Source: Helicostylum pulchrum | Taxonomy: Eukaryota > Mucoromycota > Mucoromycetes > Mucorales > Mucoraceae | Reading direction: 5' to 3' | DNA length: 64,000 nucleotides | Assembly (NCBI GenBank): GCA_025677825.1 | Contig: JAIXMO010000001.1 | Location: 744,001 to 808,000 of the forward strand | Position numbers and translations under genes: made by a program | The notes under the pieces: generated by a model | The model's database searches: none | What the model saw: only the letters and a program-made list of their open reading frames with translations | What the model was told of the DNA's origin: nothing | Part shown: positions 1-10,610 of the stretch, piece by piece | Numbering within the stretch: position 1 is the first letter of the stretch | Layout of the letters: each line of letters starts with the position of its first letter

Positions 1-847
1 ACCATTGTTTGATGGTATTGATTATTATGGTGAAGAAGATAAAACCGATCACTGTACCGCTTCACCAGTAAATAATTCAATTATTATGCATCACTTGGAT
101 GATGATTGGTCAGCTTTATTTAGTGGTGATAATTATGATTTTTTACCATTAACTCCATCTTCAACTGAAGAAGAAGAAGAAGAAGAACTTGAGCAAGAGC
201 TAGAACAAGAACAAGAGGAGCAAGAGCAAGACGATGATGATGATGGAGACGAAGAATACTTTGATGATACTACTACCCCTTTACCGGTTACGAACAGGAC
301 TACAGAGACAAAGAGAAATCCCTTAAAAAGATCCATCGAAGAATCATCTTTATTATTCACATCAGCAAAGAAATTAAAGACTTGTACTGTATTTGAGAAT
401 TTAACCAAATTGGGCGTTGACTGGTGTAGATATTGTGGTACAACAGAAGGAGTAAATTGGAGACCCGGTCCTTGGGGTAAAAGAACATTATGCAATAAAC
501 ATGGCTGTGATTATAAAGGTTATGGCTTAGCTAGTAGGTTACCAAGGTTAGATTTATCTGCATTTACTAAAGAAAGATTAGAGGATCGCCAAAGACCTAT
601 TGTACAACAGTTTTGTGTTATTTGTCAATCTCCTGAAAAGCCTTTAAATAAACTGATCCCATGTCAAGGTGGCTGTTCGCGCGCATATCATGAGTATTGC
701 CACTCGATAAAACAATCAAATTTACCGTGGTATTGTAGTTCGCTTTGCCAAGAGAATAAACAAAAGAATAAAGTGGTGGTAGATTTACCGCGAAAATACC
801 TTCCTTTGATGCGATTACAGCAACAAAAGAAATCACATCTCTCATAA
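1..847 (+). CDS. GATA-like zinc finger plus PHD-finger protein (5' partial)
   Basis: The open frame runs in from the left edge (reading from base 2) and ends at TAA 845-847, so the N-terminus is missing. The visible part has an acidic low-complexity stretch (Glu/Gln/Asp runs, about residues 55-85) and a Lys/Arg-rich segment. It is followed by a GATA-like finger (CRYC, then WRPGPWGKRTLCNKHGC). The second Cys pair is spaced C-x4-C, not the canonical GATA C-x2-C. C-terminal to it is a PHD-like Cys/His cluster (CVIC, CQGGC, H-x2-YC, WYC-x3-C). Known families with this pairing are chromatin or transcription regulators, so a nuclear role is inferred. I do not recognise a specific orthologue. Confidence 0.75.
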   Translation, partial: PLFDGIDYYGEEDKTDHCTASPVNNSIIMHHLDDDWSALFSGDNYDFLPLTPSSTEEEEEEELEQELEQEQEEQEQDDDDDGDEEYFDDTTTPLPVTNRTTETKRNPLKRSIEESSLLFTSAKKLKTCTVFENLTKLGVDWCRYCGTTEGVNWRPGPWGKRTLCNKHGCDYKGYGLASRLPRLDLSAFTKERLEDRQRPIVQQFCVICQSPEKPLNKLIPCQGGCSRAYHEYCHSIKQSNLPWYCSSLCQENKQKNKVVVDLPRKYLPLMRLQQQKKSHLS

Positions 848-1054
848 AAAAAAACCCTTATATATACTCTTTTTCTTTGTTTATACGCACATACTATATA
901 TAATAAAAATATCTTTCCGGTATAATAAGGGAATGCATATTCCAACTTATTTACTTTTAAACTAATAATTATAATAAAAAAAAAAAACTCCAATATAATT
1001 TGCAATGTATTCTGCAAACATTTCTTTATCTTTCTTCTTACATTTTCGTAAAAA

Positions 1055-2336
1055 ATGACAAGATTTAGAACCGGAGCAGTCTTTTTAATAGGTAGAAAAT
1101 AAAAAAAAACCCTAGAAAGAAATTAATCAAATTTTTGTAGCTTCTTTGTTTGCTTATGCCAATGTGGCAAGCGCTTTAGAAGAAGGTTAGCTCATTTTAC
1201 TCCCTAATAATAATAACAACAACAACAAGGGGCTTATTTTTTCTAATTTATTTTAATCCCAGGTACCATGCTTTTGCCCGTATGGAATCATCCAACAGAA
1301 GTGGTTCAAGGAGCTCCTGCACCTCAAGCTACTGCTTGTGCTAATTCTGGTCAAATAGCTGTAACCTATGTAAAGTATATCCATAATCAAAAAAAAAAAA
1401 AAAATTCCCTAAACATAAAATTCCCCTATGTTAGAATGAAGGACCAAGCGATGTAACTGCAAAAGTGTTGAACGGGTTAAAAGCATCACAAGCTAAAGCA
1501 AATTTCTTTGTTAATGCTACTTGGTAAAGTTACAACAATAAAATTAAATTGCATACATAACTTATAACGTCACTATAATTAGGTTGTATACTCAACAGTA
1601 CGCCATGATTTTACAACGTGCATACAATGATGGGCACTTTATCGGCATGACTTATCGTGCACCGGGAGATACTTCTGAAGGTTTAACTGACGATCAAATC
1701 AAAACAGACGTGACTAATACTGCAAAGATCATTGAGACCTTGATTGGTGTTGCGCCTAAATATGTTCGTCTTCACTATTCACAACCGGAAGATATCCGCT
1801 TAGAACATATTATTCGTAATTTAGGTTATACTTTGGTAGCTTATAATTTAGATACAATGGATTATAACTATAAAGGAAATCCAGACGGTATTGCTGAACT
1901 TTATAAATCCGTATTTGCTAAACAAATCGACACGTACGATTCAAAGGGCTCTTTTATCTCTGTACAGTATGATATTCCCGATACTGGTTCATGGCAAGCT
2001 ATTTATGATGTAGTGCGAACAATCAATGATGCAGGCTATACCATGGTGCGTTTAGATGGGTGCTTGAATGATAAAGCTCCTTACAAGGAAAGCTCTGCTT
2101 CAACCAAGTTTGTTCATGACAAACATTCTTTAGGTCAAGCAAATTATAAAGCTGGTCAAGTCACTCCCGAGAAACCAGTCAATACTTCTGCTCAAGTAGC
2201 TGCTGATAGTGAAGCAAATGCTGTTTCAGAAGAAGAAGCACTTATCAAAAAAGTTTCCAGTACCGTCAAGAATGCCTTTGATTGGTCAAATCTTGTCTTT
2301 GCCCTTATTGCTGTCGTTTGTACGTGGGCATTTTAA
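1055..2336 (+). CDS. Chitin-deacetylase-like NodB-fold protein, GPI-anchored, catalytic motifs degenerate
   Basis: Exons 1055-1091, 1141-1185, 1263-1369, 1435-1523 and 1583-2336 give 343 residues. The two small 5' exons encode a clean signal peptide (MTRFRTGAVFLIASLFAYA...), which fixes the start. The body follows the polysaccharide deacetylase (CE4/NodB) plan of fungal chitin deacetylases. Motif 1, normally T-F-D-D-G-P, reads TYNEGP (about residues 62-67). The motif-2 region reads GHFIGMTYRAPGD, without the metal-binding H-x3-H. The motif-3 and motif-5 regions (VRLHYSQP and VQYDIP) also lack the usual residues. A hydrophobic C-terminal tail after a small-residue-rich stretch fits a GPI anchor signal. 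I infer a wall- or membrane-attached protein that is probably not a deacetylase. It converges on the bleomycin hydrolase gene 138 bp away. Confidence 0.85.
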
Positions 2337-2474
2337 ATACCTTATTAGATAAAATTACAATTTCCACATATTTTACATAAAAATCTTTTTATTATTAACT
2401 AAACAAAAAAATGTTATGACCTGATACGAACAAAAAGAGATGAAACACACACACAAATAAATAAAGAAGCCCTA

Positions 2475-4069
2475 CTAATGGGGAGAAGCTAAAGCACCCA
2501 TAGGATCGTAAGCAGGTAAAACAATAGGTTTGGTATCTAAAAGAGCAACCAACTTCTTTGGAATATCACCCTTTTCAAGCACAATCTAAAATAATGATTT
2601 GTCAGATGTGTGTGTGTACATATTATTATATAAAGTTAAAACTCACCTGATATACAAAAGATGAGAACCAGTCATCCGACATAACCCAGAACCCCTTATC
2701 GCCGGTACTTTCTGCACCCCATGAATTCTCTACACGCCAACGTACAGGACGACCGTCCTTATCAAGGTGAACACCAGTAAACACCATAGCATGTGTCATT
2801 AGACTCTCCTTGTACAACAATCTCTCCTCCTTTGTTAAATTAAATTCAACATTAAATGCTAACCCGTAATCATAAATCTTTGTATCCATAGCTCCAATCT
2901 TGTTGTTGCTAAATTGTCCAACATCACAGCCAAACCAAACTGGGTTTCCAGACTTTAAAACATTCACTGTCAATTGTTTTTGAACATCTGAGGTAGTGTT
3001 GACGTAACGAATAGGTTTACCGCCAACCACGTTACCAAGGCGGTCAACAGTGTAAAGTGCATTAATATGGTTACGCGGATCATTAATGAGTGATAAAGTT
3101 TCAGAAATCTTAAAAAAAGAGAGAGAGATAAATATTTCTGATCAAAATATTTATCAAATGTTTACTTACAGGATATGCAACAACTTCACGGAAGAATTTC
3201 TTTGGTGTAAGATGATGAATACCAATATACTTTCCATTCTTATCAGTTGTTTCCCAGTCAAATTGCGATGGGGGTTCACCAAGTGAAATAACCAAGATAC
3301 GATAGATGTCCTCCAACATCTTTTCTTTCAGAAATCGTACAGCTTGTAAGGAAACACCTTGCTCTACTGACTTTCTGATTTGAGCAGCAAATTCTCTCAA
3401 TTTCACTGTAACCAACCAGTTCAAACGACGCGAGTTGGAACTAGAGTAAGTCTCTGGGAACGCAGCTTTAGGAACCACACCGTACTTTTCAACCACATTG
3501 ACCAACATGTCATATTGACCACCATCACTAACGGGGTCAGTCAACAAGTATTGTACAATACGATCATCAATGTCTCTTTGAGCCAAGTCAATCATATTCT
3601 CAAGGAACCAATTTGCTTTTTCAAGCTTATCGTAAAAGAACAAGTAGCTTTGAGATAATTCAAAATCATCATTTAACTTGTACTTGTTAATAACAGCAAG
3701 ACGCATCACGTTGGTACCGGCAAAAATCCAACAACGACCACTGGATCGTTGGTTGGTAGCAGAGCCCTCCAAGTTCAACTTGACATTGAATACGTGTTGG
3801 TCTTTCAAAGCTTCCTTGGGGTTCAATAAGACAGAGGTAGGGTCGCTTCCAAAGACTGCGTTACGCGCAAGTGCGTTCTTGGGATCCTGAGAGAACTTTT
3901 TAGAGTACTTTTCAAGACTGTCAGCAGATAAGGTAGCGGGGAATCGAACATTGAATTCCTCGGGCGTAAGGTTTAATTGACCAAGTTGGTCGGAAAGGCG
4001 AGACATGTCAGTTTGCTTTTCTTGTTGATGCACATAGTGCGTCTCTTCTTTAGATGCTTGGGCTCCCAT
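2475..4069 (-). CDS. blh1: Bleomycin hydrolase (C1B cysteine aminopeptidase)
   Basis: Exons, in transcript order, are 4069-3170, 3108-2647 and 2585-2475, giving 490 residues, close to the family length. The papain-like catalytic Cys is in NQRSSGRCWIFAG (Cys113). The catalytic His is in SLMTHAMVF and the Asn in VENSWGAES. The family C-terminal signature DPMGAL lies just before the end, where the self-processing tail of the hexamer enters the active site. The enzyme is a cytosolic thiol aminopeptidase; in yeast (Gal6/Blh1) it detoxifies homocysteine thiolactone and bleomycin. The N-terminus MGAQAS fits the N-myristoylation pattern M-G-x3-S, which is not usual for the family. It is divergent from the I78 inhibitor gene. 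Confidence 0.95.
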
Positions 4070-4663
4070 TAGTTTTTTATATAAAGTAAAAAAAGAAAAA
4101 GAGAAAAAAAGTAAAAGTAAAAAAAAAATACACGTAATACTTATAGGTTTGATTGGTACCTTTTTTTCTTCTTATCCGTTTCAAGGTCATGCCCCTCTCA
4201 CAGAGTCACATGGTGACAACGTTTTGAATGGTTGTGTATTTGCGAAAATCTAAAAATGTCACACTGTCCAAAAAATAAATAAGCAACTAACCAAAAAAGT
4301 CTATTTTTTACCAAAGTAATATTAAAAATGCCCTTTTTTACGCTCTGTAAATGCAAGCGTATTAAAAAATAATAATTAACTGCGTATAAACTTCTCACGC
4401 TTCTTTAAAAATACCCGTTATTATTCAAACTAAAAGCAAAAAGATACAAGAAAAGTCGTTACGTATGTCATTGTATGACGTGCAGATAGCAAACAGGTTG
4501 AATAAAATGAATTAGAAGAAGCTTGTTGAGTGAAGAAGAAACTCAGAAACTAATCAAAATCCAACGAGGATGACGCAGCGGTTACACCATTTTTTTCGTG
4601 AATAAAACTTTTTTTCAGCAGAATACTATTTATTTCTTTTTTCTTAATTTTTAAAAAAAAAAA
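4070..4663. promoter_or_regulatory. Shared upstream region of bleomycin hydrolase and I78 inhibitor
   Basis: This 594-bp stretch lies between two divergent start codons and holds no open frame of note. It is AT-rich with pyrimidine and poly-A tracts. Two TGACG-type cores (near 4476 and 4571) resemble bZIP/CREB half-sites, but such short motifs occur by chance. The promoter role is inferred from gene layout. Confidence 0.4.
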
Positions 4664-4985
4664 ATGTCTGGTACTTTCTCTTTTGGAAATAACGATAATT
4701 CTAATGACTGTGATGGATGGAGAGATAAATTAGTTGGAAAGGTTGTATTAAACGACGATGAAGTAACAACTCTCAAAACAGACGAGGTAAGAAAAAAGCT
4801 TATTATTATTACGACGTGATTTATGACTGATAAAATGTATTTTGCAGTGTGTTCGTAGAAAAGAATTGCCTAAGCCTAACCGAGTCCTTTCCCCCAACTC
4901 TCTTATGACTATGGATTATAGACCCGATCGTTTAAATATTCATATTGATCACACTATGAGAGTTACTGGTGTTAACTACGGATAA
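4664..4985 (+). CDS. I78-family protease inhibitor (small, no signal peptide)
   Basis: Exons 4664-4786 and 4848-4985 give 86 residues. The family core is visible: W-R-D-K-LVGK near residue 20, then PNRVLSPNSLMTMDYRPDRL and the end ...IHIDHTMRVTGVNYG. The MDYRPDRLN block is the hallmark of Peptidase inhibitor I78 (the elastase-inhibitor family of Aspergillus). The N-terminus MSGTFSFGNN is polar, so the protein is probably intracellular, unlike the secreted Aspergillus elastase inhibitor. Its target cannot be read from sequence. The start is fixed by a single in-frame ATG after a poly-A stretch. Confidence 0.85.
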
Positions 4986-5166
4986 AAATCTATCACTTTT
5001 TATGCCTAAATAAAAGAAAAAAAAAAACCTTATATGATAGGCTGATTCGATTTATTTCATGCAAATTTTTTTTTTTTTTTTTTTTTGATGTAGTGTTTTG
5101 AGCGTATAAAAAATATAAGCAGGTATTTATTATTTTGGTATAATGTACAAAAGAGTGTATTTTTTT

Positions 5167-6962
5167 TTAGTCGAACATCCAATCGGAACTTCGTTTTAAC
5201 CATTTATCAAGTAATGCTTCGTAATCCTTTAAAACAAATTCACAGACTGTTACTTTAAATAAATTAATACATCTTTGAATGGTAAGGAAAGCTCGCTTAT
5301 AGGTCAGTGGTTTTTGGTGGGCTACACCTTCAATAATTGTATTCCACTGGTCTAAAATAAAAAAAGGTTAAAATTAATGTAGAAAGTTTCACAAGAAAAA
5401 AGAAATTTACCTAGTACTTTAGCCAATGTGAATAAGCGAATGAGTGTTTTTATATAGGCTTCATTATTTTGATCACTTGTACTAATAAAATAAATGAGTA
5501 TACAAGGTATATATTACTGTATAAATTTTATACACTTTACGGAATAGCTTTAGAAGCTTCAAATTTCATTCTTTCAACTGATTTTGATAATTTTGAACTC
5601 CAAGCAGCGAGAGTCTAATAATAGAAAATAAGTAACAGGAAATATAAAAAAAGTGAGGCTATATTTACCTGGGTTGTTTTAATCCCAGAGGATCCACCCA
5701 TAAATGAATAACGTGAAGAAGAAGAGTTTGTTTCAGTCGAGTCGTTTTCAGGAATTAAGCAACCCAGTTTTTTAATAAGGGTATCTTTAATATGGTTCAA
5801 GGTATGTTCTAATATACTTAGATCAATTTCGATAGCAGTAAAGTCATGAAAATCCTTTCTTTTCTCCATTTTTCCCAGTATCACAAATAATAATTCACAT
5901 GCAACTATTTTGGCGTCAGTTGCAGGCAACCGAATATTTGACTGAAACCTAAATTTAATTTATCTTTTTTAAAATCCAATATGAACAATAAATAAATAAA
6001 CTTTACCATAAATCTTTTGGTGCATACAAGTTTGAAGTGATAAAACCACCTTGAGTCATTGTTTCCAAAAATGTATCCATTAGCGTAATAGAAGTAGTAG
6101 TAGTAGTAGTTGTTGTTGTATCTTCATTTACTGAATATAAACTCGATTGTGATGACATATAAGGCGTTTTATTACTTTGCTGATTGTTCGTAATTGTGTT
6201 CATTGACCACTTTTTTTTACTCTTTGATCGACCTAAATCTACAGCTGTCTTCTTATTGTACTGTAAATAAGACACTAGTGTACTTTTGAGGTTATTTTCT
6301 TCGGTCAACAACTTGGAATTCTTTTTTCTTCCTAATATGGCTTGAAAACTGGAGGAGGTACTAACACTTGGTTCCATGTGAGGGTGAAATATCTCTTCTG
6401 CAATAACGGCCTTTGGCTTAAAGTCTATCTTGAATTGCTTTTCGAAAAACATGGTGTCTGGTGAATCTGGATCAAAGTAATCTTGCTTGCTAAGCTTTTC
6501 ATGGTTACTACTAAAATCCGTAGAATATCTATTGTTGTTATTATTTTTAGGGTTACTCTTTTTTCTTATAGTTATAGGCGTACTAGTAGATGGTTTAATT
6601 TCCAATAACTCTTTTTGTCTTTGAATAGGTGTCACAACGTTTAATTTTGTTAACGAAGAAGAAAGAAATTCAATTCGTTTTAAATAAGATTCTTGCTATT
6701 ATTTTATAAAAGAGAAAAAAAAAACCGGTTAATGCTTAACCTTTTTTCTGTCATTTTTTTTTTTTTTTTTTTTCCTGCCCCTTACAATTGATTTTAATTT
6801 TGATTTATTGCCAGTTAAATCTGTATCTAATACTTTTTGTAGTGCTTCTACTGCTTCTTTATACATGTGTAAAGACGCCTTATCTCCAACTCCAGAGTCT
6901 CTATTCACTGCTAGTTTAGACTTTTCTAAAGCCATGTCAAGTAACTCTGAATGTTGACTCAT
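5167..6962 (-). CDS. MIT-domain protein of unknown function
   Basis: Exons, in transcript order, are 6962-6786, 6695-6007, 5948-5669, 5614-5541, 5481-5411 and 5351-5167, giving 491 residues. Residues 1-80 form an MIT (microtubule interacting and transport) three-helix domain (ELLDMALEKSKLAV, YKEAVEALQKVL, LKRIEFLSSSL). That domain continues cleanly across the first intron, which supports the join. A Ser/Thr/Asn-rich linker with a poly-Thr run follows. The last 180 residues are helical and look like a conserved C-terminal domain. MIT domains bind ESCRT-III tails, so endosomal sorting is a reasonable inference. There is no AAA domain, so it is not Vps4. It converges on the I78 gene 181 bp away. 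Confidence 0.8.
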
Positions 6963-8390
6963 GTCAGACTCTTTTTTTTTTAAGAATAAAGGAAAAAAAA
7001 AGAGGAAGAAATTTTTACTTGTATTTCCTTATAAAAATAGAGCAAAGCCTTTAAAACTCAACACTAGATTGTCGTACCAAACAATAAAGCTAAAGTTTAT
7101 CCAGGTAGTTGGCACTCACCCTTGACTTTTTAAAAGAAAAACACGTTTTTTTTTAGCTCCCAACTCAGACAATTATAGCAATTAGGCACTCTTACATTGC
7201 TTTTAAAATTATGCCGCATTTTTTTTTATCGCTCTTTTCAAATAGAGCAAGCTGACTCAGGAACGTACTTGCCCCCCAAAAAAAAAGAGATCTACCTTTT
7301 CTTTACTGTAGTATACCTAAACTACACATTCAACTAGGCCCAAAAAGAAAACAGATTATTTAGTTCGCAATAAATAAAAAAAATAGTACAGTTTCCTTGC
7401 TACCGATAACCTTAATTTATTTGCATCATTGCTTTAACAACTGAAAGAAAAAACCAAAACCAAAACCAAAACCAAAAAGAGCTTCTTTAGATAAATGAGT
7501 AGCGCAAATGTGTGATTGCAATAAGACATTATATAATTAATTACTGGTGTCACATAAATCAAGTAACCGTATGCAGTTTACTCTTTTTTTTTTTTTTTTT
7601 TTTTTTGGTCTGGACAGATCTACAAAATATGTGTCCTCTGAGACCATTTTTCCGTACGTAATGGTTATTGGGATCAGTGGAATCGAAGGAAGAGGGTAAG
7701 CTTCGGATGGATAGTAAAATTGGGTAAAAAAGATGAACAAAAGCGTTTTATCAAAGTGTTACTTTTGGGACAGTGGTTTTTAACGGTCTTTTTGTTTAAA
7801 GGATCACAAAAATAAAGTTGTCTTGGTCTTCTTTTTTTTTTTTCTCTTTTAACTTTTGGGTGACTCTTACCGAACCTGAAATAAGGGGGAAGTTACAGAG
7901 AGAGCAGCTGAAAAAACTTTAACTGAGATCATCATCCTCACACTTCAGATCCAGATAAGTAATGATTCTTATAACGAAATTATATTTGTGTATATTCAGA
8001 CATAAAGAGCACCAACATCAAACGCGTAAAAAAAAAAAAAAGATGGTTTTACTTTACCAATAATATTTGTCACTTGTAATTATATAATATTATCGATGCC
8101 ATTACGTTACCAAACAAACAAAATAAGTCAGTAAAGTGAACCTTTCATATCCACAAAGTAGAATTGACTTGATGTTACCCTCACAGTAAAAAAACCTATA
8201 ACTCGGCGAAATAAGGAGACTTTTTTGGTTAACCTTTTCAACAAAGTTCAATAATCGATATACTTTGTAGTCATGTTTCACCCTTCAGACGTGGATTAAC
8301 AAATATGTTTAAGAACGATGGTTTCGGAATTTCAGGTTTTTTTTTTTTTTTCGGTAAAACAGCATATAATATATTTAAGGATTAATTTTT
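6963..8390. other. Intergenic, 1.4 kb, no gene recognised
   Basis: Low-complexity AT-rich DNA with several poly-A/poly-T runs, a short CCAAAA repeat and no supportable coding frame. The only ORF of note (67 codons, minus strand, 7537-7740) has no family character and spans a poly-T tract. It contains the upstream region of the MIT gene and the 3' flank of the ML-domain gene. Confidence 0.6.
7451..7478. repeat. (CCAAAA)n microsatellite
   Basis: Four tandem CCAAAA units are read directly from the sequence. It is a simple repeat with no visible link to a gene. Confidence 0.9.
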
Positions 8391-8999
8391 TTATTGAAGT
8401 TTAAAATTAAGGTGGATACAAGTAACGGTATTTCCGTCTTGGTCGGATATACGAATGTTACCAGCAAGTGGTAACTTTGGCAATTCTTTAGGAATCCAAG
8501 CTATTCTATAGTATGAGTATTTACGTATACCATTCATTTGAATTTGATATATTATTTACCTGTTGCATCCAAGTTTAAATCACCTGCTTCAAGCGGACAG
8601 CCTTTATTTCCCATTACATCAGACCCAAGTACATCGCAAAGATCAAGCTGTTTCTTAATTTTAATCATGGACATAATACTGAGATCAATATCTACTTTTC
8701 CTCCAACCACATATTTCGCTTATATAAAATGAAATTAGTATTGATTATACAGTTATGATGTTGAAATAGTTACATAAGTTGCCTTTGACTTGAACATGAA
8801 TATCGCTTCCAACCTTTGGCGCTTCTGGTGTAATAGAAACTCCCCCTCGATACCCTACTAATAAGTGTGTTGAAGGATCCTCACAAAGTGACCAAATGTC
8901 ACCGTGATCATCGGGCGCCATAAAGGGTCTTTGAGATGGGCTTGCTTGTATTAACGCAAAAGAAGAAATTAACGTCAAGTATAATGGTGTAAGTCTCAT
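8391..8999 (-). CDS. Secreted ML/NPC2-like lipid-transfer protein
   Basis: Exons, in transcript order, are 8999-8774, 8718-8560 and 8500-8391, giving 164 residues. A signal peptide (MRLTPLYLTLISSFALIQA) precedes a single ML (MD-2-related lipid-recognition) domain. It shows the fungal phosphatidylglycerol/phosphatidylinositol-transfer pattern: WSLCEDPSTHLL, VSITPEAPKVGSDI, LDLCDVLG, KGCPLEAGDL, WIPKELP and a final TVTCIHL. Six cysteines fit the family's disulfides. The third exon uses the second of two nearby AGs, because the first would give an immediate stop. It is likely secreted or vacuolar and binds sterols or phospholipids, as NPC2 does. Confidence 0.88.
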
Positions 9000-9467
9000 G
9001 TAGATTGTGTTTAAAAGAGAGAGAGTAAGGGAAAAAATAGAAAAAAATCACAAATCTCATGATCGATTTACAGCTTCATTTTTATTGGTTATTTGTCCAA
9101 AGAAGCTAACTTCACAAAAAAAAACCAGTGTCATCATCCTTTTTAAAAGTGGATTCGATGCTCCTGCATAACCATTTTGTATTCTCAGATTATTATCAGT
9201 ATTCCTACCCCAGACCAGTCTCACACCCAGCCATGTTCAACTCATAAAAAACCTAAAACCAAAAGTTTCTATTACGTCTTAACGCAGTAATAAAAGACCC
9301 TTGAATAGACCTTTGTTTATTTCATCATACGTAAGAACCCCTTTATCTCTCATATAAGCGTAACTGAAAATGACGATGCTATACACTAAAATCTTTTTTA
9401 GACGAAATACATGACACCATAACTTTAGTTTTTATTTACAAAGCGATTTTTTTTTTAAAAAAACAGT
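9000..9467. other. Intergenic between NPC2-like and phosphate carrier genes
   Basis: Nothing coding was seen. The region holds the upstream sequence of the minus-strand ML gene and the 3' flank of the minus-strand phosphate carrier gene. Confidence 0.5.
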
Positions 9468-10610
9468 TTAATCTGTTTTGACCTTTTCAGCAGGAGTAGG
9501 ATCACTACTACCAGTAGTTGGAAGGCCTACAGTAACCTTGAAGGTGTCGTATATTAACCATTGAAGACCAGTCAAGGTACCCACCATAAAGATACGAGGA
9601 CCTAAACCTGTCCAAAGTCCACGCATACCCAATTTCTTAATCACTTCCATTGTGGTTGTTTGATGTTTACCAGCTGCAACCTTTTCCAAGTTGTTCAATT
9701 TAGATACCAATACATCGGCTGGATGAGATACAACTGCACAAAAGATACCAGCAATGTAACCACCAGCAAAACTAACTCCTAATTGTTGAGCTTTGTTGTA
9801 CTCGTGTTTGGGTCTAGTCATGAAAGTCTTGTAGAGTATTTCAACAGTTTTCTCGAAAGAAGCGAATTTAACCATGGTATATGGAACCTACACAAATAAA
9901 TTGTAAACAATCTTGTTACTTTTTTTTTTCTTTTTCTCTTTTTTTTTTTACCTGACGACACCAAAGAGGTACAAGTCCCTTATAAAACCCCTTAATACCT
10001 TCGGTTGCCATAATCTTCTTGAATCCTTCACTTGTAGTCTTTGCAAAAGGAGGAATGGATGTTTGCATTCTTACTTTAAGAGCTTCCATAGGACAAAGTA
10101 ATACATCAGCGATTAATTCAGCAGATGCTGATGCACCGAGAAATATAAATGTACGATGCTTGTGAGCAGTCTCCTCCCCTACCATGTTGGCATACTTGTA
10201 CTTAAATATCTCATAGAAACCATACTTTCCTGCTCCCTGAAGTGAATAACCGATAGCAGTAGGACCAATACCGGTGAATACACCTCGGAATCCTTCGGCC
10301 TTTGTAATAGTCTTCCAGCCATCAAACACACCTTTGTATAATCCTGGTTGAACCTATATATATATATATATAATTAATGGGTTGTGCAAATATGTATATA
10401 TTCGTATATTCTACCTGCGTGCGACACTTAACCAAATCTAAAGGTGTCACGAGAGAGTGAGTAGGTCTAATAAGGTAAAAATAGTTTAGAATATATATCT
10501 AGGAACGATAAATATATATCCAAGTATTACCCGCAAGCAAGAATACCACCGATGGTACATGCTAAGAAATAGTTTTTAGAATAGAGTGGGATAGAGGAAG
10601 TTTCAGGCAT
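9468..10610 (-). CDS. Mitochondrial phosphate carrier (SLC25A3/Mir1/Pic2)
   Basis: Exons, in transcript order, are 10610-10531, 10466-10415, 10353-9952 and 9887-9468, giving 317 residues, the usual length. Three mitochondrial-carrier repeats carry the P-x-[DE]-x2-[KR] signatures: TPLDLVKCRTQ, CPMEALKVRMQ and HPADVLVSKLN. GFRGVFTGIGPTAIGYSLQG and the following GKYGFYE are typical of the phosphate branch. It sits in the inner membrane and imports phosphate with protons (or exchanges it for hydroxide) for ATP synthesis. A related copper role is known for Pic2/SLC25A3. The sequence alone does not separate Mir1 from Pic2. Confidence 0.92.

Noticed and set aside
133..495. Minus-strand frame of 120 codons with a poly-Ser stretch
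   Set aside because: It is the antisense of the acidic Glu/Asp region of the GATA/PHD gene. The serine run is only the reverse complement of Glu codons.
7451..7478. CCAAAA repeat considered as a telomere-like array
   Set aside because: Only four units, flanked by single-copy DNA in a gene-rich context, so a simple microsatellite is sufficient.
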